From positions 496,001 to 560,000 of the forward strand of contig NZ_JAASQI010000002.1 in NCBI RefSeq assembly GCF_011762225.1: a DNA stretch of 64,000 bases, given 5' to 3'. This document shows positions 52,473-59,970 of this stretch, piece by piece. The notes below the pieces were generated by a model, which was not told the origin of the DNA, made no database searches, and was given only the letters and a program-made list of their open reading frames with translations. Origin of the DNA: Pseudochelatococcus lubricantis. Its GTDB lineage: Bacteria; Pseudomonadota; Alphaproteobacteria; Rhizobiales; Beijerinckiaceae. How positions within the stretch are numbered: position 1 is the stretch's first letter; every line of letters starts with the position of its first letter. Position numbers and translations under genes: made by a program.

Positions 52473-52510
52473 AGAATGTGTCCTGTTTCAACGTAAACAG
52501 GACACATTCT
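52473..52510. repeat. 16-bp perfect inverted repeat
   Basis: AGAATGTGTCCTGTTT (52473-52488) and AAACAGGACACATTCT (52495-52510) pair perfectly around CAACGT. An A/T-rich stretch lies to the left (a T-run for the minus strand) but none to the right, so it is a weak terminator for the plus strand. It sits behind the isochorismatase gene. Confidence 0.6.
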
Positions 52511-52750
52511 AGGGCATCTGGACGTTTTAGAGAGACGCTTAAAAATTATCGCTGTTTTATCTCATGCGTTCCATTCGCGCATGACCTGATGTCGACGTTG
52601 CCTGAAGGTGCTTGCGACAGGCTATCAGGTCACGAGAACGCCGGCCGGTTCTCGGCTTTCGATCACGAGCGGGCGCTTGTGGATCAGATGATTCCGCTTG
52701 ATTGGAATGCGCGCCGGAAGCGGCTACGGCTTCATAGGAATTTCCATACA

Positions 52751-52759
52751 ATGCATTAT
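52751..52759 (-). promoter_or_regulatory. Candidate GntR operator
   Basis: ATGCATTAT, the reverse complement of ATAATGCAT, in an ACAATGCATTATAT context, about 360 bases before the dehydratase gene. Confidence 0.35.
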
Positions 52760-52907
52760 ATCTTGGATTGCGCTGAGAATTTGATTCTCCAGCGAGCATT
52801 TTCTGCGGCGCGACAGAAGTCATTGACCAGCATGAAATAGATGATGCAGCGGGAGAAATTCGGCGCAAGGCGGGTGGAAAGAATCGGGTTGACCGGTTTC
52901 ATATAAA

Positions 52908-52925
52908 ATGCATTATTAAGTGCAT
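52908..52925 (-). promoter_or_regulatory. Candidate GntR operator
   Basis: ATGCATTAT (52908-52916) is followed by a TGCAT at 52921-52925, giving ATGCA and TGCAT arms around an eight-base spacer, about 190 bases before the dehydratase start. Confidence 0.4.
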
Positions 52926-53115
52926 GATGTCTGCCGGCAGGGGCGCAATGCGTTCCCGATTGAGGGAAGCGCGTTGGGACAGGCTCCCCGGTTTCCGCAG
53001 CGGTGTCCGGCGGCACGCGATCGGCGCATTCCCGGCCGGAGCCAGCCCCGCATTGCGTCGCCGCGACCGCGATCTCCACGGCGTAACGACCATATCCACA
53101 AGGGAGGATGGACCT

Positions 53116-54336
53116 TTGACTACGGTAGAAACGATTGACAGGAACAAGCAGGACGTCGGCGGCGCGCCCGCGGAGGGCAGGATCACGGACGAGGCGGTCG
53201 CCAACGCGCGCTCCATGATTGGCCTGCAACTGCGCCCCGAAGGGCCGTACCTGCAGGACGCGACGACCGACACCCTGCGAAACTTCTGCAATGGCATCGG
53301 CGATCTGAACCCGCTTTATCGCGAGCTGGAATACGGCCGGAACACCCGCTTCGGCATCCAGGTCGGCCACCCGATGTTCCCGATGGCCTTCGGCTGGGTG
53401 GGGCGCACGCGCTGGGGCCTGCCCGGCGTCCACGGTTTCTACGCTGGCAACGACTGGGAACTGTTCCGCCACATCCGCCCCGGCGACCGGATCAGCGCCA
53501 TCGAGCGCGTCGTCGGCGTCGAGGAGAAGGAGAGCAAGTTCTCCGGCCGTCTCGTGCTCCAGTATGTCGAGGCGACCTATGTCAACCAGCACGGCGAACT
53601 CGTCGCCCGCGCGCTCGGCACCTGCACGCGCCATGAGCGCAAGGCCGCGCGCGATGCCGGCAAGTACAAGGACATCACGCCCTACGAATACACGCCGGAA
53701 GAATTCGAGAAGCTCGACGATGCGATCCTGCGCGAGGAGGAGCGCATGCGCGGCAGTAACGTGCGCTACTGGGAAGACGTGCGCGAGGGCGAGCAGCTCG
53801 ATCCGATCGTGCGCGGGCCCTTGTCGCTGATGGATACAATGGGCTTTCTGGTCGGCTGCGGGCGCGGCCACACCCACGGTGTCGTCTTCAAGGCGGCGAT
53901 GAAGCATCCAGGACACTTCTTCCGCAACCCGGAGGCGGGCGGCGGCATCGAGTATACGGGCATCGGTCACCACCGTGAGAGTACCGCCAAGGAAGTCGGC
54001 GTGCCCGGCGTCTACGACTACGGCCCGCAGCGGTCGTCGTGGATGTGTTCGCTGGTCACCAACTGGATGGGTGACGCGGCCTTCCTCAAGCGCATCCGCA
54101 CGGAGATGCGCCGGTTCAACACCATGGGCGATTCGACCTGGTGCAAGGGGCGCGTCAGCCGCAAGTACATCAAGGACGGGCATGCGCTGGTCGATCTGGA
54201 GATCTGGGGCGAGAACCAGCGCGGCGAGGTGACGACGCCGGGGCTGGCCACCGTCATCCTGCCGAGCCGCGACCCGCAGATCCAGGTAAGCTTCGACGGT
54301 GCGAACCTCGACCTCGACCTGCCGGTCGTGCGCTGA
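53116..54336 (+). CDS. Double-hotdog MaoC-like dehydratase/hydratase
   Basis: A 406-residue acyl-CoA hydratase-like protein. The TTG at 53116 follows AGGGAGGA by seven bases; an ATG at 53109 is out of frame and hits a stop. The first half (about 30-190) has an FAS1-like hotdog (LRNFCNGIGDLNPLYRELEY, GHPMFPMAFGWVGR, NDWELFRHIRPGDRISAIER). The second half (about 215-395) is another hotdog with GRGHTHGVVFKAAMKHPGHF and YDYGPQRSSWMCSLVTNWMG. The two-domain layout matches the mesaconyl-CoA hydratase type of MaoC protein. It is the first gene of the downstream operon. Confidence 0.82.
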   Translation: MTTVETIDRNKQDVGGAPAEGRITDEAVANARSMIGLQLRPEGPYLQDATTDTLRNFCNGIGDLNPLYRELEYGRNTRFGIQVGHPMFPMAFGWVGRTRWGLPGVHGFYAGNDWELFRHIRPGDRISAIERVVGVEEKESKFSGRLVLQYVEATYVNQHGELVARALGTCTRHERKAARDAGKYKDITPYEYTPEEFEKLDDAILREEERMRGSNVRYWEDVREGEQLDPIVRGPLSLMDTMGFLVGCGRGHTHGVVFKAAMKHPGHFFRNPEAGGGIEYTGIGHHRESTAKEVGVPGVYDYGPQRSSWMCSLVTNWMGDAAFLKRIRTEMRRFNTMGDSTWCKGRVSRKYIKDGHALVDLEIWGENQRGEVTTPGLATVILPSRDPQIQVSFDGANLDLDLPVVR

Positions 54337-54363
54337 AGCTGCAGTTCCGGAGTGCGCAAGACG

Positions 54364-55545
54364 ATGGACACGCAACTACCCCTCTCCGGCATCAGGGTCG
54401 TGGAGCACGCATCGGGCGTCGCGGCGGCCTATGCCGGGCGCCTGCTCGCGGCCATGGGCGCGGAAGTGACCATGGTCGAACCGCCCGGCCTCAGTCCGCT
54501 CAGGCGGGAACCGCCGTTCCTGTCTCCTGAGTCGGCGGTGAGCGCGCTCTTCGCCTATCATTCAGCCGGCAAGCGCAGTGTGGTCTGCGATCTGACGACC
54601 GCAGCGGGGCGCGCCGACTTCGACCGGCTCGTCGGCGAGGCGCACATCCTTATCGACGATACGCCGATCGGCGGGCGCGATGCGCTCGGCCTCTCCTCCG
54701 AGCGCATCGCGGCCAGTCACCCGCATGTCGTGCACCTGTCGGTGCTGCCGTTCGGCGCCACGGGTCCGAAGGCTGACTGGCTAGGGGCCGAACTCAACGT
54801 CATCCACGCCAGCGGCGAGGGCTTCCTGCTGCCCAACGGCCTGTCGGCGGACCTGTTTCCGGATCGTCCGCCGTTGAAGATCGCCGGGCACTTTGCCGAG
54901 ATGCAGGGCGGCATAGCCGGGGCGCTCTCCGCGCTCGCCGCGTTGTGGGCCGGCAAGGGCCAATATGTCGACGTCTCGGCGCAGGATGCCACTGTCGCCG
55001 TGGGGGCCTTCATGGTGCAGCGTTACGGCGACGGGTCGCTGGAGCACCGTGTCAGCCGGTCGTTCCGCTACGGCGGCGTCATCGCGTGCCTCGATGGCCA
55101 TGTGGAGCTTCTCACGCTGGAGGAGCGCCAGTGGCAGGGGCTTGTCGAACTGATGGGTCGTCCGGACTGGGCGCTGGACGAGGCCCTGTCCGATCCCGCG
55201 GAACGCAGCGCCCGCGGCGATTTCCTCAACCGGCAGATCCGGGCGTGGGCGCGCCATCAGCCGGTGGACGAACTCGTTGCCCGCGCCCAGGAACTCGGCG
55301 TGCCGATGGCACGGTACGGTTCGCCCGCCCACGTGCTGGCGGGGCGCCATGAAAACGCGCGGGAGCTGTTCGCCGAGGCTAACGTCCCCGGCGCCGGCGC
55401 CTGCCGCATCCAGACCGCGCCCTTCCGTTTCGGCGACAAGCCGCTACCGATGCGCGACCTGCCGGAGGGGCTGGAGGCGGACAGCCCCACAGCGCAACAT
55501 CGCCGCCATCCCGGTGTCGGCCAGGATCAGAGGGAAAGCGCGTGA
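54364..55545 (+). CDS. Class III CoA-transferase-like subunit lacking the catalytic Asp
   Basis: A 393-residue CaiB/BaiF-family protein. ATG 54364 is used; a GTG at 54352 is the alternative. IRVVEHASGVAAAYAGRLLA and MGAEVTMVEPPGLSPLRR give the family identity, and KGQYVDVSAQDATVAVGAFM the later conserved segment. At the position where the other two family members in this window carry the catalytic Asp (D164 and D167), it has H176 in KIAGHFAEMQGGIAGAL. It overlaps the next CoA-transferase gene by four bases, so the two probably form a heteromer in which this subunit is structural. Confidence 0.85.
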   Translation: MDTQLPLSGIRVVEHASGVAAAYAGRLLAAMGAEVTMVEPPGLSPLRREPPFLSPESAVSALFAYHSAGKRSVVCDLTTAAGRADFDRLVGEAHILIDDTPIGGRDALGLSSERIAASHPHVVHLSVLPFGATGPKADWLGAELNVIHASGEGFLLPNGLSADLFPDRPPLKIAGHFAEMQGGIAGALSALAALWAGKGQYVDVSAQDATVAVGAFMVQRYGDGSLEHRVSRSFRYGGVIACLDGHVELLTLEERQWQGLVELMGRPDWALDEALSDPAERSARGDFLNRQIRAWARHQPVDELVARAQELGVPMARYGSPAHVLAGRHENARELFAEANVPGAGACRIQTAPFRFGDKPLPMRDLPEGLEADSPTAQHRRHPGVGQDQRESA

Positions 55546-56732
55546 AACCTCTGCAAGGAATCCGCATAGCGGACTTTACCGTGCATGCCGCAGGGCCGTT
55601 CTGCACCCACATGCTGTCCCAGCTCGGCGCGGAATGCATCAAGATCGAGACCTCACTGCGTCCGGACATTTTCCGCAAGCCGCACACCGTGTACGGCCGC
55701 ACCGGGCCGGCGAGCTTCGATCAGGTGGCGTCGAACAAGCTTTCCGTCCGGCTCAACATGAAGCACCCGAAGGGAGTAGCGATAGCCAAGCAGCTCGTGG
55801 CCATTTCGGATGTCGCCGCCGAGAGCTTCCGGGCCGGCGTCATGAAGCGCCTTGGCCTCGGCTACGATGTCCTGCGCGCCGTCAAGCCTGACATCGTCAT
55901 GGTGTCGGTGTCGTCGTCGGGTCAGACTGGGCCGGATTCGCATTTCGCGGGCTATGCGCCGCTGTTCGGCGCGTGGGGCGGCCTCGGCTATCTCACCGGC
56001 TATCGGGACGGCCCCCCGGTCGAGATGCGGCATGTCATGGATCATTCGGTGGGCCTCAATGCCGCCCTCGCGACTGTCGCGGCGCTGCACCAGCGCCGCA
56101 GGACGGGTGAGGGGACGCATGTTGACGTTGCTGCACGCGAGGTTGCATCCTCGCTCATCGGAGAGGCGCTGGTAGCGGTCGCGGCGGGCGTGACCATGGA
56201 GCGCATGGGCAACGAGGATTACAGGCGTGCGCCGCACGGGCTTTTCGCGACGGCCGAACCGGATCGCTGGCTCAGCATCGCGGTGGAAACCGAGCCGCAA
56301 TGGCACGCGCTCCTCGCCGTCATGAACAGGCACGAGCTTGCCATGGATCAGCGGTTCGTCACTGCCGGGGAGCGCCACGCGCGCCGTGAGACGCTGGACG
56401 ACATCGTGGCGCACTGGAGCGCATCGCAGAATGCCGACGATGCCGCCGAGCGGCTGCAGCGCGCCGGGGTGCCGGCGCATGTATCGTGGAGCGCCGAGGA
56501 CATCGTCAACGACCCGCATCTGCGCGCCCGTGCCGCCATCGTGCGTGTCGCGGCGGCTGGTGAGGGCGAGCGCGCGGCCGTCGGCTTTCCGGCCCGCTTC
56601 TCGGCAAGCACGGTGGGCATCGAGCGCGGAACGCCGGAGCTTGGGGAGCACGAGGCATACGTCTACGGTGAGCTTCTGGGCATCGGCCGGAAGGAATACG
56701 AGGAACTCGTCGCGGACCGGGTTATCTATTGA
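55542..56732 (+). CDS. Class III CoA-transferase, active subunit
   Basis: A 396-residue CaiB/BaiF-family enzyme coupled to the previous gene by a GTGA overlap (start GTG at 55542). GIRIADFTVHAAGPFCTHML opens, LGAECIKIETSLRPDIFR is the CoA-binding segment and the catalytic Asp is residue 167 in RHVMDHSVGLNAALATVAAL. It probably activates a C5-type dicarboxylate with CoA taken from succinyl-CoA or acetyl-CoA (inference). Its operon partners fit an itaconate/mesaconate pathway. Confidence 0.9.
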   Translation: MKPLQGIRIADFTVHAAGPFCTHMLSQLGAECIKIETSLRPDIFRKPHTVYGRTGPASFDQVASNKLSVRLNMKHPKGVAIAKQLVAISDVAAESFRAGVMKRLGLGYDVLRAVKPDIVMVSVSSSGQTGPDSHFAGYAPLFGAWGGLGYLTGYRDGPPVEMRHVMDHSVGLNAALATVAALHQRRRTGEGTHVDVAAREVASSLIGEALVAVAAGVTMERMGNEDYRRAPHGLFATAEPDRWLSIAVETEPQWHALLAVMNRHELAMDQRFVTAGERHARRETLDDIVAHWSASQNADDAAERLQRAGVPAHVSWSAEDIVNDPHLRARAAIVRVAAAGEGERAAVGFPARFSASTVGIERGTPELGEHEAYVYGELLGIGRKEYEELVADRVIY

Positions 56733-56748
56733 ACATCGGGGGGAAAGC

Positions 56749-57618
56749 ATGTCGCAAGAGGTCCACAAGGTCGGCGACGACGATTACGCCGACGCCATCG
56801 GCCGCACGCAGACGACGCATGCAGTGATAGCCGCGGATCGTGTGGAGGCCCTGGCCGCCACGCTGGATCTGGAGTCGGTGCCCGGAGATACCGGCACGGT
56901 TCCGCCGGGGTGGCACTGGCTGTTCTTCAATCCGTTCGTACGCCGCAGCCATCTCGGGCCGGACGGCCATCCCAAGCGCGGCGGGTTTCTGCCGGACGTG
57001 AAGCTGCCACGGCGCATGTGGGCCGGAGGAAGGCTCGTCTATCACGCGCCGCTGCCGGTCGGTCCCACGGTCGCCCGCACCAGCGAGATCGCCAATGTGG
57101 CGGTCAAGAACGGCAGCGCCGGTACGCTCGTCTTCGTCACTGTCCGCCATACGATAGCGCATGACGGGGCGGTTTGTATCGAGGAGGAGCAGGACATCGT
57201 CTATCGAGACGCCCCTGCGCCCGGTGCCGCCAAGTCCCGCCCGGCGCCCGCGCCGGAGAGCGCGGAGTGGTCGGAGCCGGTGCAACCCGATCCGGTGCTG
57301 CTGTTCCGCTATTCGGCCCTCACCTCGAACGGACACCGTATCCACTACGACCAGCGCTATGTGCGGGAGGAGGAAGGGTATCCGGACCTCGTGGTGCACG
57401 GCCCGCTGATCGCCACGCTTTTGCACGGGCTTGCCACGCGCTCGCGGCCGCAGCAGCCGTTGTCGCGTTTCGAATTCCGGGCGATGGCGCCGCTTTTCGT
57501 GGATCGCGGTTTTCATGTGGAGGCCGCGAGACAGGAGAACGGGGACGGGCTGTCGCTCTGGGCGAAGGGGCCTGACGGCGAACTGACGATGCGCGCGGAA
57601 GCGGCCTTCCGGCCCTGA
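56749..57618 (+). CDS. FAS1-like hydratase (itaconyl/mesaconyl-C4-CoA hydratase family)
   Basis: A 289-residue HTD2-type protein starting at ATG 56749 behind GGGGGGAAA. An N-terminal hotdog with VPPGWHWLFFNPFVRRSHLG and LPRRMWAGGRLVYHAPLPVG is followed by a C-terminal MaoC hotdog with LFRYSALTSNGHRIHYDQRY and GYPDLVVHGPLIATLLHGLA. This is the pattern of itaconyl-CoA hydratase / mesaconyl-C4-CoA hydratase. The catalytic Asp and His pair is intact (HYD and VVHGP). It would add water to an unsaturated C5-CoA ester to make citramalyl-CoA. Confidence 0.85.
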   Translation: MSQEVHKVGDDDYADAIGRTQTTHAVIAADRVEALAATLDLESVPGDTGTVPPGWHWLFFNPFVRRSHLGPDGHPKRGGFLPDVKLPRRMWAGGRLVYHAPLPVGPTVARTSEIANVAVKNGSAGTLVFVTVRHTIAHDGAVCIEEEQDIVYRDAPAPGAAKSRPAPAPESAEWSEPVQPDPVLLFRYSALTSNGHRIHYDQRYVREEEGYPDLVVHGPLIATLLHGLATRSRPQQPLSRFEFRAMAPLFVDRGFHVEAARQENGDGLSLWAKGPDGELTMRAEAAFRP

Positions 57619-57662
57619 GCGCCCATCGGGAAAAGAGGTCACCCACCTTGCAGGGGCAGAGG

Positions 57663-58457
57663 ATGAATCATCCGCGCAGCTACCTTTTTGTTCCCGGGCA
57701 CCGCCCGGACCGTTTCGGCAAGGCCGCGTCGTCGGGCGCCCACCGGATCATCATCGATTTGGAGGATGCGGTCGGGCCGCAGGACAAGGACTTCGCCCGG
57801 CAGCACGCGATGCAGTGGTTCGTCGATGACGGCATCGGCGTCGTCCGTATCAACGGCGCCGACACGCCTTGGTTCGAGGCCGATCTTGCCGCGCTGGCCG
57901 AGTGTCCGCAGGCGGCCGTCATGGTGCCCAAGGCCGATACGCAGAGCATCGCGCTCGTGGCGCGGGCCCTGCCGGACAGGCCGCTCATCGCGATTGTCGA
58001 GAGTGTGGACGGGCTGGTAGAGGCTGGTGCGGTCGCCGCGTCACAAGGCGTTGCGCGGCTGGCCTTCGGCAATCTCGATTTCGGTGCGGATGCCCGGATC
58101 CCCGGCACCGGCGCGGTGCTGGATCCTGCCCGGTTCCAGATCGTCGTCGCCTGCCGCCGCGCCGGTCTGCCGCCGCCGATCGACGGTGTCACCGTCGCGC
58201 TGCAGGACGAGAGCGCCCTGGCAGCCGACATCGCACGGGCGCGCGACCTCGGCTTCACCGCCAAGCTGTGCATCCATCCCAGTCAGGTCGCGCGCGTCAA
58301 CGCCGGGTTCGCTCCCTCGGAGGCGGAAATCGATTGGGCGCGGCGCATCGTGAGCGCCATCGAGGCGAGCGCCGGCGCTGCCGTGCAGGTGGACGGCAAG
58401 ATGGTGGACCGGCCCGTGCTTGAGCGCGCCCGGGCGATCCTCGCCGAGATAGCATGA
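57663..58457 (+). CDS. CitE-like lyase (citramalyl-CoA / malyl-CoA lyase family)
   Basis: A 264-residue HpcH/HpaI TIM-barrel lyase. I use ATG 57663 (MNHPRSYLFVPGHRPDRFGK); a TTG at 57648 with AAGAGG in front is a real alternative. IIIDLEDAVGP carries the metal-binding Asp, VVRINGADTPWFEAD the Arg, AVMVPKADTQ the Lys, AIVESVDGLVEAGAV the Glu and LAFGNLDFGADARIPG the second Asp. In this operon it most likely cleaves citramalyl-CoA to acetyl-CoA and pyruvate, completing the C5 branch (inference). Confidence 0.88.
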   Translation: MNHPRSYLFVPGHRPDRFGKAASSGAHRIIIDLEDAVGPQDKDFARQHAMQWFVDDGIGVVRINGADTPWFEADLAALAECPQAAVMVPKADTQSIALVARALPDRPLIAIVESVDGLVEAGAVAASQGVARLAFGNLDFGADARIPGTGAVLDPARFQIVVACRRAGLPPPIDGVTVALQDESALAADIARARDLGFTAKLCIHPSQVARVNAGFAPSEAEIDWARRIVSAIEASAGAAVQVDGKMVDRPVLERARAILAEIA

Positions 58458-58535
58458 TCTTCCATCCATTGCCGGAACGGCGCCGCTAGTCTGATTGCAA
58501 GTCGACAGGCGACATGCGCTTCTCCGGACCGTAGC

Positions 58536-58701
58536 TCACGCGCCTTGAACGCGCAGGATGGTGTAGTTGCGTTTGAAATTGTAGGCGATGGCGGTCAGGC
58601 TGATCTGTGTGGTGGCTTTCGCCAAGCCTTTCCATCGCATCCACCGCAAGCGGTAACTGCGCTTCCAGGCTCCCAAAATTTTCTCGATCCGACCCCGATC
58701 C
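58536..58701 (-). pseudogene. Transposase C-terminal remnant (IS5-like)
   Basis: The minus strand encodes GRIEKILGAWKRSYRLRWMR, WKGLAKATTQISLTAIAYNF and KRNYTILRVQGA, the C-terminal end of an IS5-group DDE transposase ending at 58536. Upstream of GRIEK the frame is unrelated, so only about 50 residues survive. It lies in the 345-base gap between the lyase gene and the next, convergent gene, where nothing else was recognised. Confidence 0.65.
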
Positions 58702-58803
58702 GATGGACGGGCGCTTGCTCCAGCCAAGGGGTGTGAGCATGTCGCCACTTCCATGAAGCTGCGGCATGCTCCGGGACGCCGGCAGGGCGGCGGGGGATGC
58801 GCT

Positions 58804-59955
58804 TTACGCGATCCTGAACTTCGCGATGACATCCTGGTTCAACGTGATGCCCAGTCCGGGGGCGTCCGGCGCCTTCATGTAGCCATTCTCGATGATCGGG
58901 AAGTTTTCCGGCAACATCCACAGCAGGGGGTCGCGACGACGGTCGGCGAAAATCTCGACGAACAGACCGTGCGGGTTACCCGCGATCAGGTGGATAGCGA
59001 GCTGGGGTTCCTCGTGGTGCGCCATCTCGACATTCATCAGGCTCGCCATGTCCGCAACGCGCTGCCACTCGGTGATACCGCCACACAGCGTGCAATCGAG
59101 ATTGAGGATGTTGACGTCGCCCTTGGTGATAAGGTCCCGGCACGCGCGGCCGGAAATCTCTCCCTGGCCGACGTTGATCGGGATATTTGTCTTGGAGGCG
59201 AGGAGACGCAGGCCGTCGGTCTGGTCCCACCACTTAAGCGGCTCCTCGATCCAGCGCACGTTCAGGTCGAGCTTCTCAAGCGCGACGCAAAACCTGATGG
59301 CGTCGTGTGGAGCCCAGCCCTGGTTCGAGTCCACGGTGAGGATAAAGTCCCGGCCGCCGGCCTTGCGCGCCGCGCGGACACGCTCCAGATCGGCCTCAAG
59401 CTCGATCCTGCCAACCTTCATCTTGATGCCCATGCAGCCGGCCGCGCGGACGTGGTCGACCTCCTGCGCGATCGCCTCGCAAGGGTCGGTGTCATCGACG
59501 GGGTAGTATCCGCCTATTGATATGACCGGAACGCGGTCCCGCGCGCCGCCGAGCAGCTTGTACACGGGCACGCCGTACAGCTTGCCGCGGGCGTCCCACA
59601 GCGCGTTGTCGACCGCGCTGATGGCCTGCAGCAGGATGCCGCGCGGGTGCATGTCAAGTTGATGGAGACCCCTGTTGCCGAGATCGAGATTGATGTTGAA
59701 GAGTTTCGACCACAGCCGCTGATGGTCCCGTACGTCCTCGCCACGCAGGAGGGGATCGAGATGATCCCGGATGACCGAGACGATCTCCATCTGCGTGTGG
59801 AACTCATCACCGCCGTAGGTCTCGCCTACGATTCCGTTGGAAAGATAGACGCGCGTCACGATCGTCGGCCGGGAATCGACCTTGTAGGTGCCTCCGCTGT
59901 ATGTCTGCTCCAGCTTCAGGTCGAGGGGAATGACCTCCAGATATTCTATCTGCAC
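58804..59955 (-). CDS. Mandelate racemase/muconate-lactonizing-enzyme family protein
   Basis: A 383-residue enolase-superfamily enzyme. The N-terminal cap is residues 1-125. In the barrel, the base pair is K-x-K in CMGIKMKVGRIELEADLERV, metal ligands are Asp in FILTVDSNQGW, Glu in VRWIEEPLKWWD and Glu in INVGQGEISG, and the second base is His in VEMAHHEEPQLAIH. Residues needed for proton abstraction and Mg2+ binding are thus in place. It could be a dehydratase, racemase or cycloisomerase of a sugar acid or carboxylate. It follows the second enolase-superfamily gene by 15 bases. Confidence 0.88.
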   Translation of the reverse strand: MQIEYLEVIPLDLKLEQTYSGGTYKVDSRPTIVTRVYLSNGIVGETYGGDEFHTQMEIVSVIRDHLDPLLRGEDVRDHQRLWSKLFNINLDLGNRGLHQLDMHPRGILLQAISAVDNALWDARGKLYGVPVYKLLGGARDRVPVISIGGYYPVDDTDPCEAIAQEVDHVRAAGCMGIKMKVGRIELEADLERVRAARKAGGRDFILTVDSNQGWAPHDAIRFCVALEKLDLNVRWIEEPLKWWDQTDGLRLLASKTNIPINVGQGEISGRACRDLITKGDVNILNLDCTLCGGITEWQRVADMASLMNVEMAHHEEPQLAIHLIAGNPHGLFVEIFADRRRDPLLWMLPENFPIIENGYMKAPDAPGLGITLNQDVIAKFRIA

Positions 59956-59970
59956 TTTGGTTCTCCTGGT

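Larger units (their letters stand above)
52511..53115. promoter_or_regulatory. Control region before the dehydratase/CoA-transferase operon
   Basis: About 600 bases with no convincing gene. The ATAATGCAT motif is found reversed at 52751-52759 and at 52908-52916, the second about 200 bases before the TTG start at 53116. AGGGAGGA at 53101-53108 is the ribosome site. The in-frame plus-strand frame stays open back to 52924 but reads low-complexity Arg-rich sequence, so it is not counted as coding. Confidence 0.5.

Noticed and set aside
52756-54375. Minus-strand frame of more than 500 codons opposite the double-hotdog gene
   Set aside because: The plus strand carries conserved hotdog motifs and a ribosome site; the antisense frame has none.
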